Shown here piece after piece: positions 1 to 6,231 of a stretch of 8,040 nucleotides of DNA. The notes beneath the pieces are model-generated. The model did no database searches. It saw nothing but the letters and a program-made list of their open reading frames with translations, and was not told where the DNA came from. The position numbers and the translations under genes were made by a program. How positions within the stretch are numbered: the stretch's first letter is position 1; every line of letters begins with the position of its first letter. Origin of the DNA: Rhodocyclaceae bacterium (GTDB taxonomy: Bacteria > Pseudomonadota > Gammaproteobacteria > Burkholderiales > Rhodocyclaceae); assembly GCA_013821865.1 (NCBI GenBank), contig PNJM01000117.1, positions 1 to 8,040 of the forward strand, given 5' to 3'.

Positions 1-19
1 AGACTGGTTGAAAGCTCAT
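1..19 (-). CDS. probable start of a truncated downstream gene of the fadE operon
   Basis: An ATG lies 21 nt after the fadE stop codon on the same strand, and reads M-S-F-Q-P-V before the window ends. It is preceded by an AAGAGG Shine-Dalgarno (bases 26-31) at 6 nt spacing, which is why I call it a start although only six codons are visible. The short gap implies co-transcription with tetR and fadE. A beta-oxidation partner such as a thiolase, a hydroxyacyl-CoA dehydrogenase/enoyl-CoA hydratase or a thioesterase would be expected from such operons, but six residues do not identify it. Confidence 0.5.
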
Positions 20-40
20 GGGGAACCTCTTGAGTGGTCT

Positions 41-2533
41 TTACGCGGCGGCGCGATGCCCCGAAGGAAGTCCCCTTGCGGGATGCTGCGCCGGCTGCTC
101 CCGCTCGAGGCCGAAATCCTGGGGGAAGTGGTCCACCCGGATGACTTCCTGGCGCAGGCGCTCGGCGCGCTGCATGAGCGCAAGCTCGTCGGTCGTGATC
201 ACGCCCTTGTCGAGCGCCGCCCTGGCCAGGTCCCCAGCGCCACGGCCGGCAATCTGCCCGGCCTTTTGCGCGGCGCGGATTTTCGCCTCGATCTGCTCGG
301 CCCCGATCACCGACTCCAGCGCCAGCTCGATCACGCCGACGGCATCCTTCTCGTCGCGCGGCACGTACATGCCCGAGGTGAGGCGTTCGCGCGTGGCGGA
401 CGGCTCGACCAGCAGCTTCGCCACTTCTCCGCCCAGCTTGTCGGACGGCACCACATAGGGCCGGCCGAGCGGGAAAATGACGCGGCGCAGGATGAAGGAG
501 GCGATGGCGCTCGGGTAGTTGGAGACGACGCCCTCGAAGGCGTTCTGCGCCTTGAACATGGCGTCCCAGATGGCCCAGTGCATGAGCGGCGCGTCGGCCT
601 GCGGACGGCCGTCGGCCTCGTAGCGCTTGAGGGTCGCCGAGGAGAGGTACATCAGCGAAAGGATGTCGCCGAGGCGGGCCGACAGTTTCTCCTTGCGCTT
701 GAGGTCGCCGCCCATGACCAGCATCGAAATATCGGAGAGAAAGGCAAAGGCCGCCGAGAAGCGCGTGAGCTGCTGGTAGTAGCGGCGCGCCTCGGGCGCG
801 ACGTTGGCGGGCACCGGGACGAAGTGCGAGCCGGTCAGCCCCGTCACCAGGGCACGAGCGCCGTTGGAGACGGTGAAGCCGATGTGCGAGAACAGCGCCT
901 CGTCGAAATCGCGCAGCGCCCTGGCCTTGTCCGTGTCGGACGCGGCCTGCATTTCCTTCAGCACGTAGGGGTGGCAGCGGATGGCGCCCTGGCCGAAAAT
1001 GATGAGGCTGCGCGTGAGGATGTTGGCGCCCTCGACGGTGATCGCCACCGGAATCTGCTGGTAGGCGCGGCCCATGAAGTTGTTGGGGCCGAGGCAGATG
1101 CCCTTGCCGCCGAGGATGTCCATGGCGTCGTTCACCACCCTGCGCGCGCGCTCGGTGACATGGTACTTGACGATGGCCGAGACGACCGAGGGCTTCTCGC
1201 CCAGGTCGATGGCGCCGGCCGTCATGACGCGTGCGGCATCGCACAGGTAGAGGTTGCCGCCCATGCGCGCCAGCGGCTCCTGGATGCCCTCGAACTTGCC
1301 GATCGGCATCTTGAACTGGCTGCGCACGCGGGCGTAGCCGCCGGTGGCGCGCACCGCCAGCTTCTGCATGCCGGTGTTGGACGAAGGCAGCGAGATGGAG
1401 CGGCCGGCAGCCAGGCATTCCATCAGCATGCGCCAGCCCTGGCCGGCCATCTTCGGTCCGCCGATGATCCACTCGAGCGGCATGAAGACGTCCTTGCCCC
1501 AGGTCGGGCCGTTCTGGAAGACGGCGTTGAGCGGAAAATGGCGCCGGCCGATGTCGACGCCCGGATGGCTGGTCGGCACCAGAGCGCAGGTGATGCCGAG
1601 GTCTTCTTCCTGGCCGAGCAGGTGATCGGGGTCGAACAGGCGGAAGGCCAGGCCGAGCACGCTGCAGATCGGGCCGAGCGTGATGTAGCGCTTGTCCCAG
1701 GTGACGCGCATGCCGAGGACTTCCCTGCCCTCGTGCACGCCCTTGCAGACGATGCCCATGTCGGGAATCGAGGCGGCGTCGGAACCCGCCTGCGGGCTGG
1801 TCAGGGCGAAGGCCGGAATATCCAGGCCCTTGGCCAGGCGCGGAAGATAATGGTTCTTCTGCTCGTCGGTGCCGTAGTGCAGCAGCAGTTCGGCCGGGCC
1901 GAGCGAGTTGGGCACCATCACCGAGACGGCGGCGGCGCTGCAGCGGGTGGACAGCTTGGTCACCACCTGCGAGTGGGCGTAGGCGGAGAACTCCAGGCCG
2001 CCGTAGCGCTTCGGGATGATCATGCCGAGGAAGCCCTTGTCCTTGGCGAACTGCCAGGCCTCTGGCGACATGTCTTGATGGATCCGGGTGGTCTCCCAGT
2101 CGTTCGCCATGGCGCACAGTTGCTCGGTCTCGTTGTCGAGGAAGGACTGCTCTTCCGGCGTCAGCCTGGGCTGCGGGTAGGCCAGCAGCTTGTTCCAATC
2201 GGGGCGGCCGCCGAAAAGTTCGCCTTCCCACCAGACGGTACCGGCCTCGATCGCTTCCTTCTCGGTCTGCGACATCTGCGGCAGGATCCTGCGATAGGCG
2301 CCGAGGAGCGGCGCGGAAATCAGCGCGCGGCGCAGGGGCGGCAGCACGAGGATCGCGGCGGCCGCCAGGTACAGCGCGAACACCGCATAGGTTGCGCCGG
2401 CCGGCCAGTTGCCGAGTGCGGCGAAGGCGCCGATATAGCCGGCGCCCGCAAGCGCCCACAACGCCAGCGGGGCTCTTGCATAGGCGAGCGCCAGTGCCGC
2501 GAAGGGCAATGTAAGCAGTGTCCACCAGATCAT
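41..2533 (-). CDS. fadE: FadE-type long acyl-CoA dehydrogenase
   Basis: The 830-residue protein catalyses the first step of fatty-acid beta-oxidation, FAD-dependent oxidation of acyl-CoA to trans-2-enoyl-CoA. It matches the layout and length of E. coli FadE (814 aa), roughly twice a classical acyl-CoA dehydrogenase. Residues 1-66 are hydrophobic and likely associate with the inner membrane. The FadE hallmark region follows (SAPLLGAYRRILPQMSQTEK from 73; WWEGELF 101-107; YPQPRLTPEEQ 119-129). The dehydrogenase N-terminal, middle and C-terminal domains span about 125-515, including ALTSPQAGSDA (242-252). VEGANILTR (500-508) puts Glu501 where medium-chain enzymes carry the catalytic base. Residues about 515-800 are the C-terminal DUF1974-type domain (RYYQQLTRFSA, LGDILS). 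The start is fixed by an AAGGAG Shine-Dalgarno at 2540-2545, 6 nt before ATG. It lies 82 nt after tetR and is probably co-transcribed with it. The family call is firm; chain-length preference is not readable. Confidence 0.96.
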   Translation of the reverse strand: MIWWTLLTLPFAALALAYARAPLALWALAGAGYIGAFAALGNWPAGATYAVFALYLAAAAILVLPPLRRALISAPLLGAYRRILPQMSQTEKEAIEAGTVWWEGELFGGRPDWNKLLAYPQPRLTPEEQSFLDNETEQLCAMANDWETTRIHQDMSPEAWQFAKDKGFLGMIIPKRYGGLEFSAYAHSQVVTKLSTRCSAAAVSVMVPNSLGPAELLLHYGTDEQKNHYLPRLAKGLDIPAFALTSPQAGSDAASIPDMGIVCKGVHEGREVLGMRVTWDKRYITLGPICSVLGLAFRLFDPDHLLGQEEDLGITCALVPTSHPGVDIGRRHFPLNAVFQNGPTWGKDVFMPLEWIIGGPKMAGQGWRMLMECLAAGRSISLPSSNTGMQKLAVRATGGYARVRSQFKMPIGKFEGIQEPLARMGGNLYLCDAARVMTAGAIDLGEKPSVVSAIVKYHVTERARRVVNDAMDILGGKGICLGPNNFMGRAYQQIPVAITVEGANILTRSLIIFGQGAIRCHPYVLKEMQAASDTDKARALRDFDEALFSHIGFTVSNGARALVTGLTGSHFVPVPANVAPEARRYYQQLTRFSAAFAFLSDISMLVMGGDLKRKEKLSARLGDILSLMYLSSATLKRYEADGRPQADAPLMHWAIWDAMFKAQNAFEGVVSNYPSAIASFILRRVIFPLGRPYVVPSDKLGGEVAKLLVEPSATRERLTSGMYVPRDEKDAVGVIELALESVIGAEQIEAKIRAAQKAGQIAGRGAGDLARAALDKGVITTDELALMQRAERLRQEVIRVDHFPQDFGLEREQPAQHPARGLPSGHRAAA

Positions 2534-2539
2534 GCTGTT

Positions 2540-2545
2540 CTCCTT
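2540..2545 (-). promoter_or_regulatory. Shine-Dalgarno of fadE
   Basis: On the minus strand the six bases read AAGGAG, ideally spaced 6 nt before the fadE ATG. It is the strongest ribosome binding site in the window and decides the start. Neither tetR nor the ABC exporter has a comparable site. Confidence 0.85.
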
Positions 2546-2559
2546 TTACTCTCGTCTTC

Positions 2560-2575
2560 GGCGGGAGATCCCGCC
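2560..2575 (-). other. GC-rich hairpin in the tetR-fadE gap
   Basis: GGCGGGA and TCCCGCC form a perfect inverted repeat around two central bases, or a 6-bp stem with a 4-base loop. It lies between the tetR stop and the fadE Shine-Dalgarno. No T-run follows on either strand, so it is not a standard intrinsic terminator. In an operon mRNA it could act as a processing or stability element, or weakly attenuate fadE. A TATAAC box at 2578-2583 just upstream lacks a recognisable -35 partner, so an internal fadE promoter is not supported. Confidence 0.45.
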
Positions 2576-2615
2576 TCGTTATAGTGCTATGGATAGCTGA
2601 CGACGCCGGCCGCGC

Positions 2616-3308
2616 TCACGCCGCCTTGCGCGCGTTTTTCTGCTTTGCTTGCGGCTCGGCCAGCGGGGCGCGCAGGCCGCCGAGCAGGAAAGGCATGAGC
2701 CGCCGCGCCAGGGCACCGGGGTCCTTCTCGTCCAGCTCGCATTCCGTCACCAGCTTGAGCGCATCGGTGCCGGAGATGGCATACGACATGGCGCCGAGCA
2801 TGAAGTGGAAGCGCCACAGGATTTCCTCGCGCGGCACCCCGGGCAGGGCCTTGATCAGCGCCTCCTTGAAGCGTTCCACCACCGCGGAATATTCCTCGGC
2901 GAGGAAGTTGCGCACGAACTCGGTCGGCTCGGTGTAGGTGCGGCCCAGCAGGCGCATGAAGGTATGGCCGCCATGCTCGGTATCCGCCGCCATGCGCAGC
3001 GCCACGCCGAAGAAAGCCTCGACGATCAGGTGCGGCTTCAGCGGCGCTCCTTTGGCTTCCCGCTCCAGCCTGTCAAGCTCGCGCAGGCGCTCGCGGTTGA
3101 GCCAGGTCAGGCGGCGCCGGAACACCTCCTGGATCAGGGCTTCCTTGCTGCCGAAGTGGTAATTGACCGAGGCGAGATTGACGCCGGCCCGGCCGGTGAT
3201 CGTACGCATCGAGGTGGCCTCGAAGCCGTGCTGCATGAACAGCAGTTCGGCAACATCGAGGATGCGCTCGCGGGTATCCGGACTTTGTTTCTGGTCGGTC
3301 GCGCTCAT
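2616..3308 (-). CDS. PsrA-like TetR-family repressor of fatty-acid degradation
   Basis: The 230-residue regulator has an N-terminal TetR DNA-binding domain: RERILDVAELLFMQHGFEAT (13-32), then the helix-turn-helix TITGRAGVNLASVNYHFGSK (36-55). The recognition segment GVNLASVNYHFGSKEALIQ is nearly that of Pseudomonas PsrA. The ligand-binding half also follows PsrA: FMRLLGRTY (117-125), LAEEYSAVVERF (136-147), and LWRFHFMLGAMSYAISGTDAL (from 164). PsrA proteins bind long-chain fatty acids or acyl-CoAs and release DNA. The gene precedes fadE, and its own promoter carries a PsrA-type operator, so it most likely represses this operon and itself. The ATG is preferred because an in-frame stop lies seven codons upstream, but no Shine-Dalgarno precedes it (CGTTCCCTTTTC). 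The beta-proteobacterial FadP group is an alternative label for the same role. The exact ligand is inferred. Confidence 0.88.
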   Translation of the reverse strand: MSATDQKQSPDTRERILDVAELLFMQHGFEATSMRTITGRAGVNLASVNYHFGSKEALIQEVFRRRLTWLNRERLRELDRLEREAKGAPLKPHLIVEAFFGVALRMAADTEHGGHTFMRLLGRTYTEPTEFVRNFLAEEYSAVVERFKEALIKALPGVPREEILWRFHFMLGAMSYAISGTDALKLVTECELDEKDPGALARRLMPFLLGGLRAPLAEPQAKQKNARKAA

Positions 3309-3325
3309 GAAAAGGGAACGCTCGT

Positions 3326-3343
3326 TTCAAACAGGTGTTTGAA
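3326..3343. promoter_or_regulatory. PsrA-type operator over the tetR transcription start
   Basis: TTCAAACAGGTGTTTGAA is a perfect inverted repeat, with 8-bp arms around a GG centre. It contains CAAAC-N4-GTTTG, an exact fit to the published PsrA pattern [G/C]AAAC(N2-4)GTTT[G/C]. It touches the last base of the -10 box and covers the expected start point, the classical position for repression by blocking RNA polymerase. The sequence and match are seen directly; that the adjacent regulator binds it is inferred. Confidence 0.85.
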
Positions 3344-3370
3344 TCATACGTTCATTTTGAATCCTGTCAA
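3343..3370 (-). promoter_or_regulatory. sigma70 promoter of the tetR-fadE operon
   Basis: On the minus strand there is a consensus -35 TTGACA (3365-3370), a 16-base spacer and a -10 TATGAT (3343-3348, five of six consensus bases). Transcription would start near 3336, giving a leader of about 28 nt before the tetR ATG. The spacer holds TTCAAAATGAA, a partial copy of the operator half-site. Confidence 0.8.
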
Positions 3371-3445
3371 GCAACGATTGCCCGATTAGGCATGCTTCTC
3401 TAAACAGGGGTGCTTATTCGGTCAGCCTCGGCGCAACAAGTCATT

Positions 3446-3451
3446 TAGAAT
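3446..3451 (+). promoter_or_regulatory. possible -10 box directly before the ABC exporter
   Basis: TAGAAT (five of six -10 bases) ends 6 nt before the exporter ATG at 3458, so a transcript from it would begin at or next to the start codon. No acceptable -35 box lies at 16-18 bases spacing and there is no extended -10 TG. The call is therefore weak. I see no better plus-strand promoter in the 149-base intergenic region. Confidence 0.25.
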
Positions 3452-3457
3452 TGAATC

Positions 3458-5272
3458 ATGCGCCGCATTTCCACTTCAAAAGCCCTGCCTGCCCCGGCCA
3501 CCGGCGAACGCCGCGACTGGCAGACCATACGCACCCTGTTCCCCTACATCTGGGCGTTCAAGGGCCGCGTGCTGTTCGCCCTGGCCTGCCTGGTGACGGC
3601 CAAGCTGACCAACGTCGGCGTGCCGCTCGTCTTCAAGCAGATCATCGATGCGCTGACGGTCGGGCAGGCGCTGCTCGCCGTGCCCCTGGCGCTGCTGGCG
3701 GCCTATGGCGCGCTGCGCTTTTCCACCATGTTGTTCACGGAACTGCGCGAGATCGTCTTCGCCAAGGTTACGCAGCGCGCCGTGCGCAACATCGCGCTGC
3801 AGGTGTTCCGCCATCTGCACGCGCTCAGCCTGCGCTTCCACCTGGAACGGCAGACCGGCGGGCTGACGCGCGACATCGAGCGCGGCACGCGCTCCATCGG
3901 CAGCCTGATCAGCTACACCATCTACAGCATCCTGCCGACGCTGGTGGAAATCGGCCTCGTGCTCGGCATCCTGGCCGTGCAGTACGAGGCCAGTTTCGCG
4001 CTGATCACGGTGACGACACTGGTGCTCTACATCACTTTCACCATACTCGTCACCAACTGGCGCACGCAGTTGCGCCGCACCGTCAACGAACTGGACTCCG
4101 CCGCCAACACGCGCGCCATCGACAGCCTGATCAACTACGAGACGGTGAAATATTTCAACAATGAGGATTTCGAGGCGCGGCGCTACGACAAGCAGTTGAC
4201 GAAATGGGAAGCCGCCCAGGTGAAAAGCCAGATGTCGCTGTCCCTCCTCAACATCGGCCAGTCGGCCATCATCGCCGCGGGCGTGACGCTCATCATGTGG
4301 CGCGCCGCCGCGGGCGTGGCGAGCGGCGCCATGACGGTGGGCGACATCGTGCTGGTCAACGCCTTCATGATCCAGCTCTACATCCCGCTCAACTTCCTCG
4401 GCGTGCTCTACCGCGAGATCCGCCAGTCGCTCACCGACATCGAGCGCATGTTCGGCCTGATGCAGGAACACCGCGAGGTAGCCGACACGCCCGACGCCCG
4501 GCCCCTGCCGCCGGGGCCGGCCGAGGTGCGCTTCGAGCACGTCGGCTTCTCCTACGAGCCGAGGCGCCAGATTCTGTTCGACGTTGATTTCGTCGTGGCG
4601 CCGGGCAAGACCGTGGCCGTGGTGGGCCACTCGGGCTCGGGCAAGTCGACGCTGGCGCGGCTGTTGTTCCGCTTCTACGACGTGCAGTCGGGCGTGGTGA
4701 AGGTGAGCGGCACCGACATCCGCCGGCTGACGCAGGCCAGCCTGCGCGCGGCAATCGGCATCGTGCCGCAGGACACGGTGCTGTTCAACGACACCATCTA
4801 CTACAACATCCGCTATGGCCGGCCCGAGGCGACACGCGAGGAGGTGATCGCCGCGGCGAAGGCGGCGCACATCCACGATTTCGTCGAGTCGACCCCTGAC
4901 AAATACGAAACCCTGGTCGGCGAGCGCGGGCTGAAGCTCTCAGGCGGCGAGAAGCAGCGCGTCGCCATCGCCCGGGCGGTGCTGAAGAATCCGCCGATCA
5001 TGGTCTTCGACGAAGCCACTTCGGCGCTCGACTCGAAATCGGAAAAAGCCATCCAGGCCGAGCTCGATCGCATCGCAGTCGGCCGCACCACCCTGGTCAT
5101 TGCCCACCGCCTGTCGACGGTGATGAACGCCGACGAGATCCTCGTGCTCGACCAGGGCCGCATCGTCGAGCGCGGCACGCACCGCGAACTGCTGGAGCGC
5201 GGCGGCGCCTATGCCCAGATGTGGGCACTGCAGCAGCAGGAAGAGGCGGAGCAGGAAAGCGAATTGGCCTGA
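3458..5272 (+). CDS. Atm1/ABCB7-type ABC exporter (half-transporter, permease fused to ATPase)
   Basis: The 604-residue protein has a six-helix type I exporter domain (about 36-335) followed by an ATPase domain (about 355-595) and would act as an inner-membrane homodimer. Membrane segments lie near 36-57, 70-90, 150-173, 178-199, 262-283 and 295-317. The ATPase is intact: Walker A GHSGSGKST (390-398), Q-loop Gln438 in VPQDT, signature LSGGEKQ (494-500), Walker B IMVFDEA with Glu519, D-loop SALD (522-525) and H-loop His550. Atm1-family hallmarks are RQTGGLTRDIERGTRSI (131-147), NYETVKYFNNEDFE (226-239) and LGVLYREIRQSLTDIERMF (314-332). WRTQLRR (201-207) has two arginines spaced four apart, as in the glutathione site of the Novosphingobium Atm1 structure; that equivalence is from memory. 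Known substrates are glutathione conjugates, metal-glutathione complexes or sulfur intermediates for iron-sulfur assembly; which applies here is not readable. The ATG is the first possible start (an in-frame TGA lies just upstream), and no Shine-Dalgarno is present. It is a lone plus-strand gene. Confidence 0.93.
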   Translation: MRRISTSKALPAPATGERRDWQTIRTLFPYIWAFKGRVLFALACLVTAKLTNVGVPLVFKQIIDALTVGQALLAVPLALLAAYGALRFSTMLFTELREIVFAKVTQRAVRNIALQVFRHLHALSLRFHLERQTGGLTRDIERGTRSIGSLISYTIYSILPTLVEIGLVLGILAVQYEASFALITVTTLVLYITFTILVTNWRTQLRRTVNELDSAANTRAIDSLINYETVKYFNNEDFEARRYDKQLTKWEAAQVKSQMSLSLLNIGQSAIIAAGVTLIMWRAAAGVASGAMTVGDIVLVNAFMIQLYIPLNFLGVLYREIRQSLTDIERMFGLMQEHREVADTPDARPLPPGPAEVRFEHVGFSYEPRRQILFDVDFVVAPGKTVAVVGHSGSGKSTLARLLFRFYDVQSGVVKVSGTDIRRLTQASLRAAIGIVPQDTVLFNDTIYYNIRYGRPEATREEVIAAAKAAHIHDFVESTPDKYETLVGERGLKLSGGEKQRVAIARAVLKNPPIMVFDEATSALDSKSEKAIQAELDRIAVGRTTLVIAHRLSTVMNADEILVLDQGRIVERGTHRELLERGGAYAQMWALQQQEEAEQESELA

Positions 5273-5294
5273 CGTTGCCTGCGTATTTCAGGCC
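5266..5294. other. inverted repeat spanning two convergent stop codons
   Basis: GGCCTGA (5266-5272) and TCAGGCC (5288-5294) are 7-bp arms around a 15-base spacer and contain the stop codons of the exporter and of the PEP-CTERM gene. No T-run follows on either side. A hairpin could help end both convergent transcripts, but both genes ending in a GCC codon plus TGA explains most of the symmetry, so this may be chance. Confidence 0.25.
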
Positions 5295-6079
5295 CTGGCC
5301 AAGCCAGCCTTGCGGACCGCTCCCCAGGCCAGGCCGGCGGCAAGCAGCAGTGCAATCGGCGCCGGAGCCGGAACCTGGTTGGAGGGGGTTCCGGAAAGAG
5401 AAGCCAGCTTCAGGTAATCGTTGCCGGTCGAGTACTGGGTAGAACCCCCCAGCGGGTTGTATGCGCCGATCAGCCAGTAGCTGGCACTAAATCCGCCCGC
5501 ATTGACGGCTGCGGTTTTCTGGCTCAGGTTGCCCACGTCGGCATAATGCCCCACCAGTTGCCAGCCCAGCGACAGCAAACCGGCGTAGGTCTGGCCGGCC
5601 AGGGTCGGCGCGTTCTGGCCCGCATAGCGCAGGACGGTGATATCGGAATCGGCTTGCCACCAGCCAAGCTGGACCTTGGTGAGCTTGATGGCCTGATCGA
5701 ACCTGATCAGCAATGAATCATAGCGGCCGTTGTTATCCACGGAATGCTCGGGCGGGCCGGACTCGCCGGTGTCCTGCACCGGATTGGTATAGGCATCCCG
5801 GTTCTTGATGCCGAGTCCGGATGTCCCGTAGGAATAGATGTAGGCATCCTGGAGATAGCCGCTACCGGCACTGGCGCTTCCGCTTGCGTTCGCGGTATCG
5901 GCCCACCCGCTGGCTATGGCATTGATGCCGCCAGCCGACGCGGTGCAGGTAGCCGTTCCACTGCAGCTCGGGCTGGCGTAATCCCACTTGATGTCGGCAA
6001 AGCTCTGGCTGGCGTAGAAAATCGCGCCGAAAGCGACGAGCAATGAGGAAATCGATTGTTTACGCATTTTGGTACCCAT
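5288..6079 (-). CDS. secreted surface protein with PEP-CTERM-like sorting tail (VPAPAP variant)
   Basis: The 263-residue protein is made for export and probable exosortase sorting. It opens with a signal peptide (RKQSISSLLVAFGAIFYASQ, cleavage expected after QSFA at residue 28). The mature part is rich in Gly, Ser, Ala, Tyr and Asn, with two cysteines close together (C39, C45). The tail has the three-part PEP-CTERM layout: VPAPAP (236-241), a hydrophobic helix (about 242-255), then a short basic end (RKAGLARA). The usual Glu of the PEP motif is Ala. The central region (SGLGIKNRD, PEHSVDNNGRYDSLLIRFD, LGWWQADSDITVL) recalls the exosortase-dependent XDP1 family; this is recalled, not searched. 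Its function is unknown, possibly matrix or floc formation. It follows a prsT-like gene on the same strand by about 150 bases and has its own sigma54-type promoter. The first ATG has only an A-rich AAAGAAA before it; a second ATG four codons on (MRKQS) would give an equally good signal peptide. Confidence 0.85.
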   Translation of the reverse strand: MGTKMRKQSISSLLVAFGAIFYASQSFADIKWDYASPSCSGTATCTASAGGINAIASGWADTANASGSASAGSGYLQDAYIYSYGTSGLGIKNRDAYTNPVQDTGESGPPEHSVDNNGRYDSLLIRFDQAIKLTKVQLGWWQADSDITVLRYAGQNAPTLAGQTYAGLLSLGWQLVGHYADVGNLSQKTAAVNAGGFSASYWLIGAYNPLGGSTQYSTGNDYLKLASLSGTPSNQVPAPAPIALLLAAGLAWGAVRKAGLARA

Positions 6080-6126
6080 TTTCTTTTGTCGTCAGGCAAG
6101 GTGAATCGAGCCAACGATCATTTTCA

Positions 6127-6142
6127 AGCAAATTTAACGCCA
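6127..6142 (-). promoter_or_regulatory. sigma54 (RpoN) -24/-12 promoter of the PEP-CTERM gene
   Basis: The minus strand reads TGGCGTTAAATTTGCT. It has TGGC at -24 and TTGCT at -12, with the required GG-N10-GC spacing (GG at 6140-6141, GC at 6128-6129). Only the ACG after TGGC departs from the usual TGGCACG-N4-TTGCW. Transcription would start near 6116, leaving about 36 nt before the ATG at 6079. RpoN with the PrsK/PrsR pair is known to drive PEP-CTERM genes in related floc-forming bacteria, so the context agrees. Confidence 0.72.
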
Positions 6143-6162
6143 AAACAAAAATAGCGATTTTA

Positions 6163-6178
6163 TACATGCAGTTATGTA
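6163..6178. promoter_or_regulatory. inverted repeat upstream of the sigma54 promoter
   Basis: TACAT-N6-ATGTA is a perfect 5-bp-arm inverted repeat centred about 55 bases before the expected start point, in AT-rich DNA; its right arm overlaps the palindrome ATGTACAT (6174-6181). It could be an activator or repressor site. Short arms in AT-rich sequence arise easily by chance. Confidence 0.25.
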
Positions 6179-6206
6179 CATTTTCTGATAGTGACGCCAG
6201 GGTTTT

Positions 6207-6223
6207 TGTCAAAATAACCGACA
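6207..6223. promoter_or_regulatory. candidate enhancer site for a sigma54 activator
   Basis: TGTC-N9-GACA is an imperfectly supported inverted repeat (4-bp arms) centred about 100 bases before the expected sigma54 start point. That distance is usual for NtrC-family activators such as PrsR. I do not know the PrsR recognition sequence, so only position and symmetry support this. Confidence 0.2.
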
Positions 6224-6231
6224 GCCGCCCA

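Noticed and set aside
8..2584. An 858-codon open frame on the plus strand opposite fadE
   Set aside because: It is an antisense shadow caused by high-GC third-position bias: its composition is His/Arg/Gly/Ala-rich with no domain, while the minus frame is an unmistakable FadE with a strong Shine-Dalgarno.
3476..4876. A 466-codon open frame on the minus strand inside the ABC exporter
   Set aside because: The product is His/Arg/Gln-rich and featureless, the mirror of a well-conserved transporter frame; there is no ribosome site or family resemblance.
6185..6212. Possible sigma70 promoter for the PEP-CTERM gene: TTGACA (6207-6212), 16 bases, TATCAG (6185-6190)
   Set aside because: The -35 is perfect but the -10 matches only four of six bases and the leader would exceed 90 nt. 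The sigma54 box is better placed and fits the gene family; a minor second promoter remains possible.
6201..6219. Hairpin GGTT...AACC after the prsT stop as a terminator
   Set aside because: Only four plus two base pairs with mismatches and no T-run, so it would not end transcription by itself; read-through from prsT into the PEP-CTERM gene cannot be excluded.
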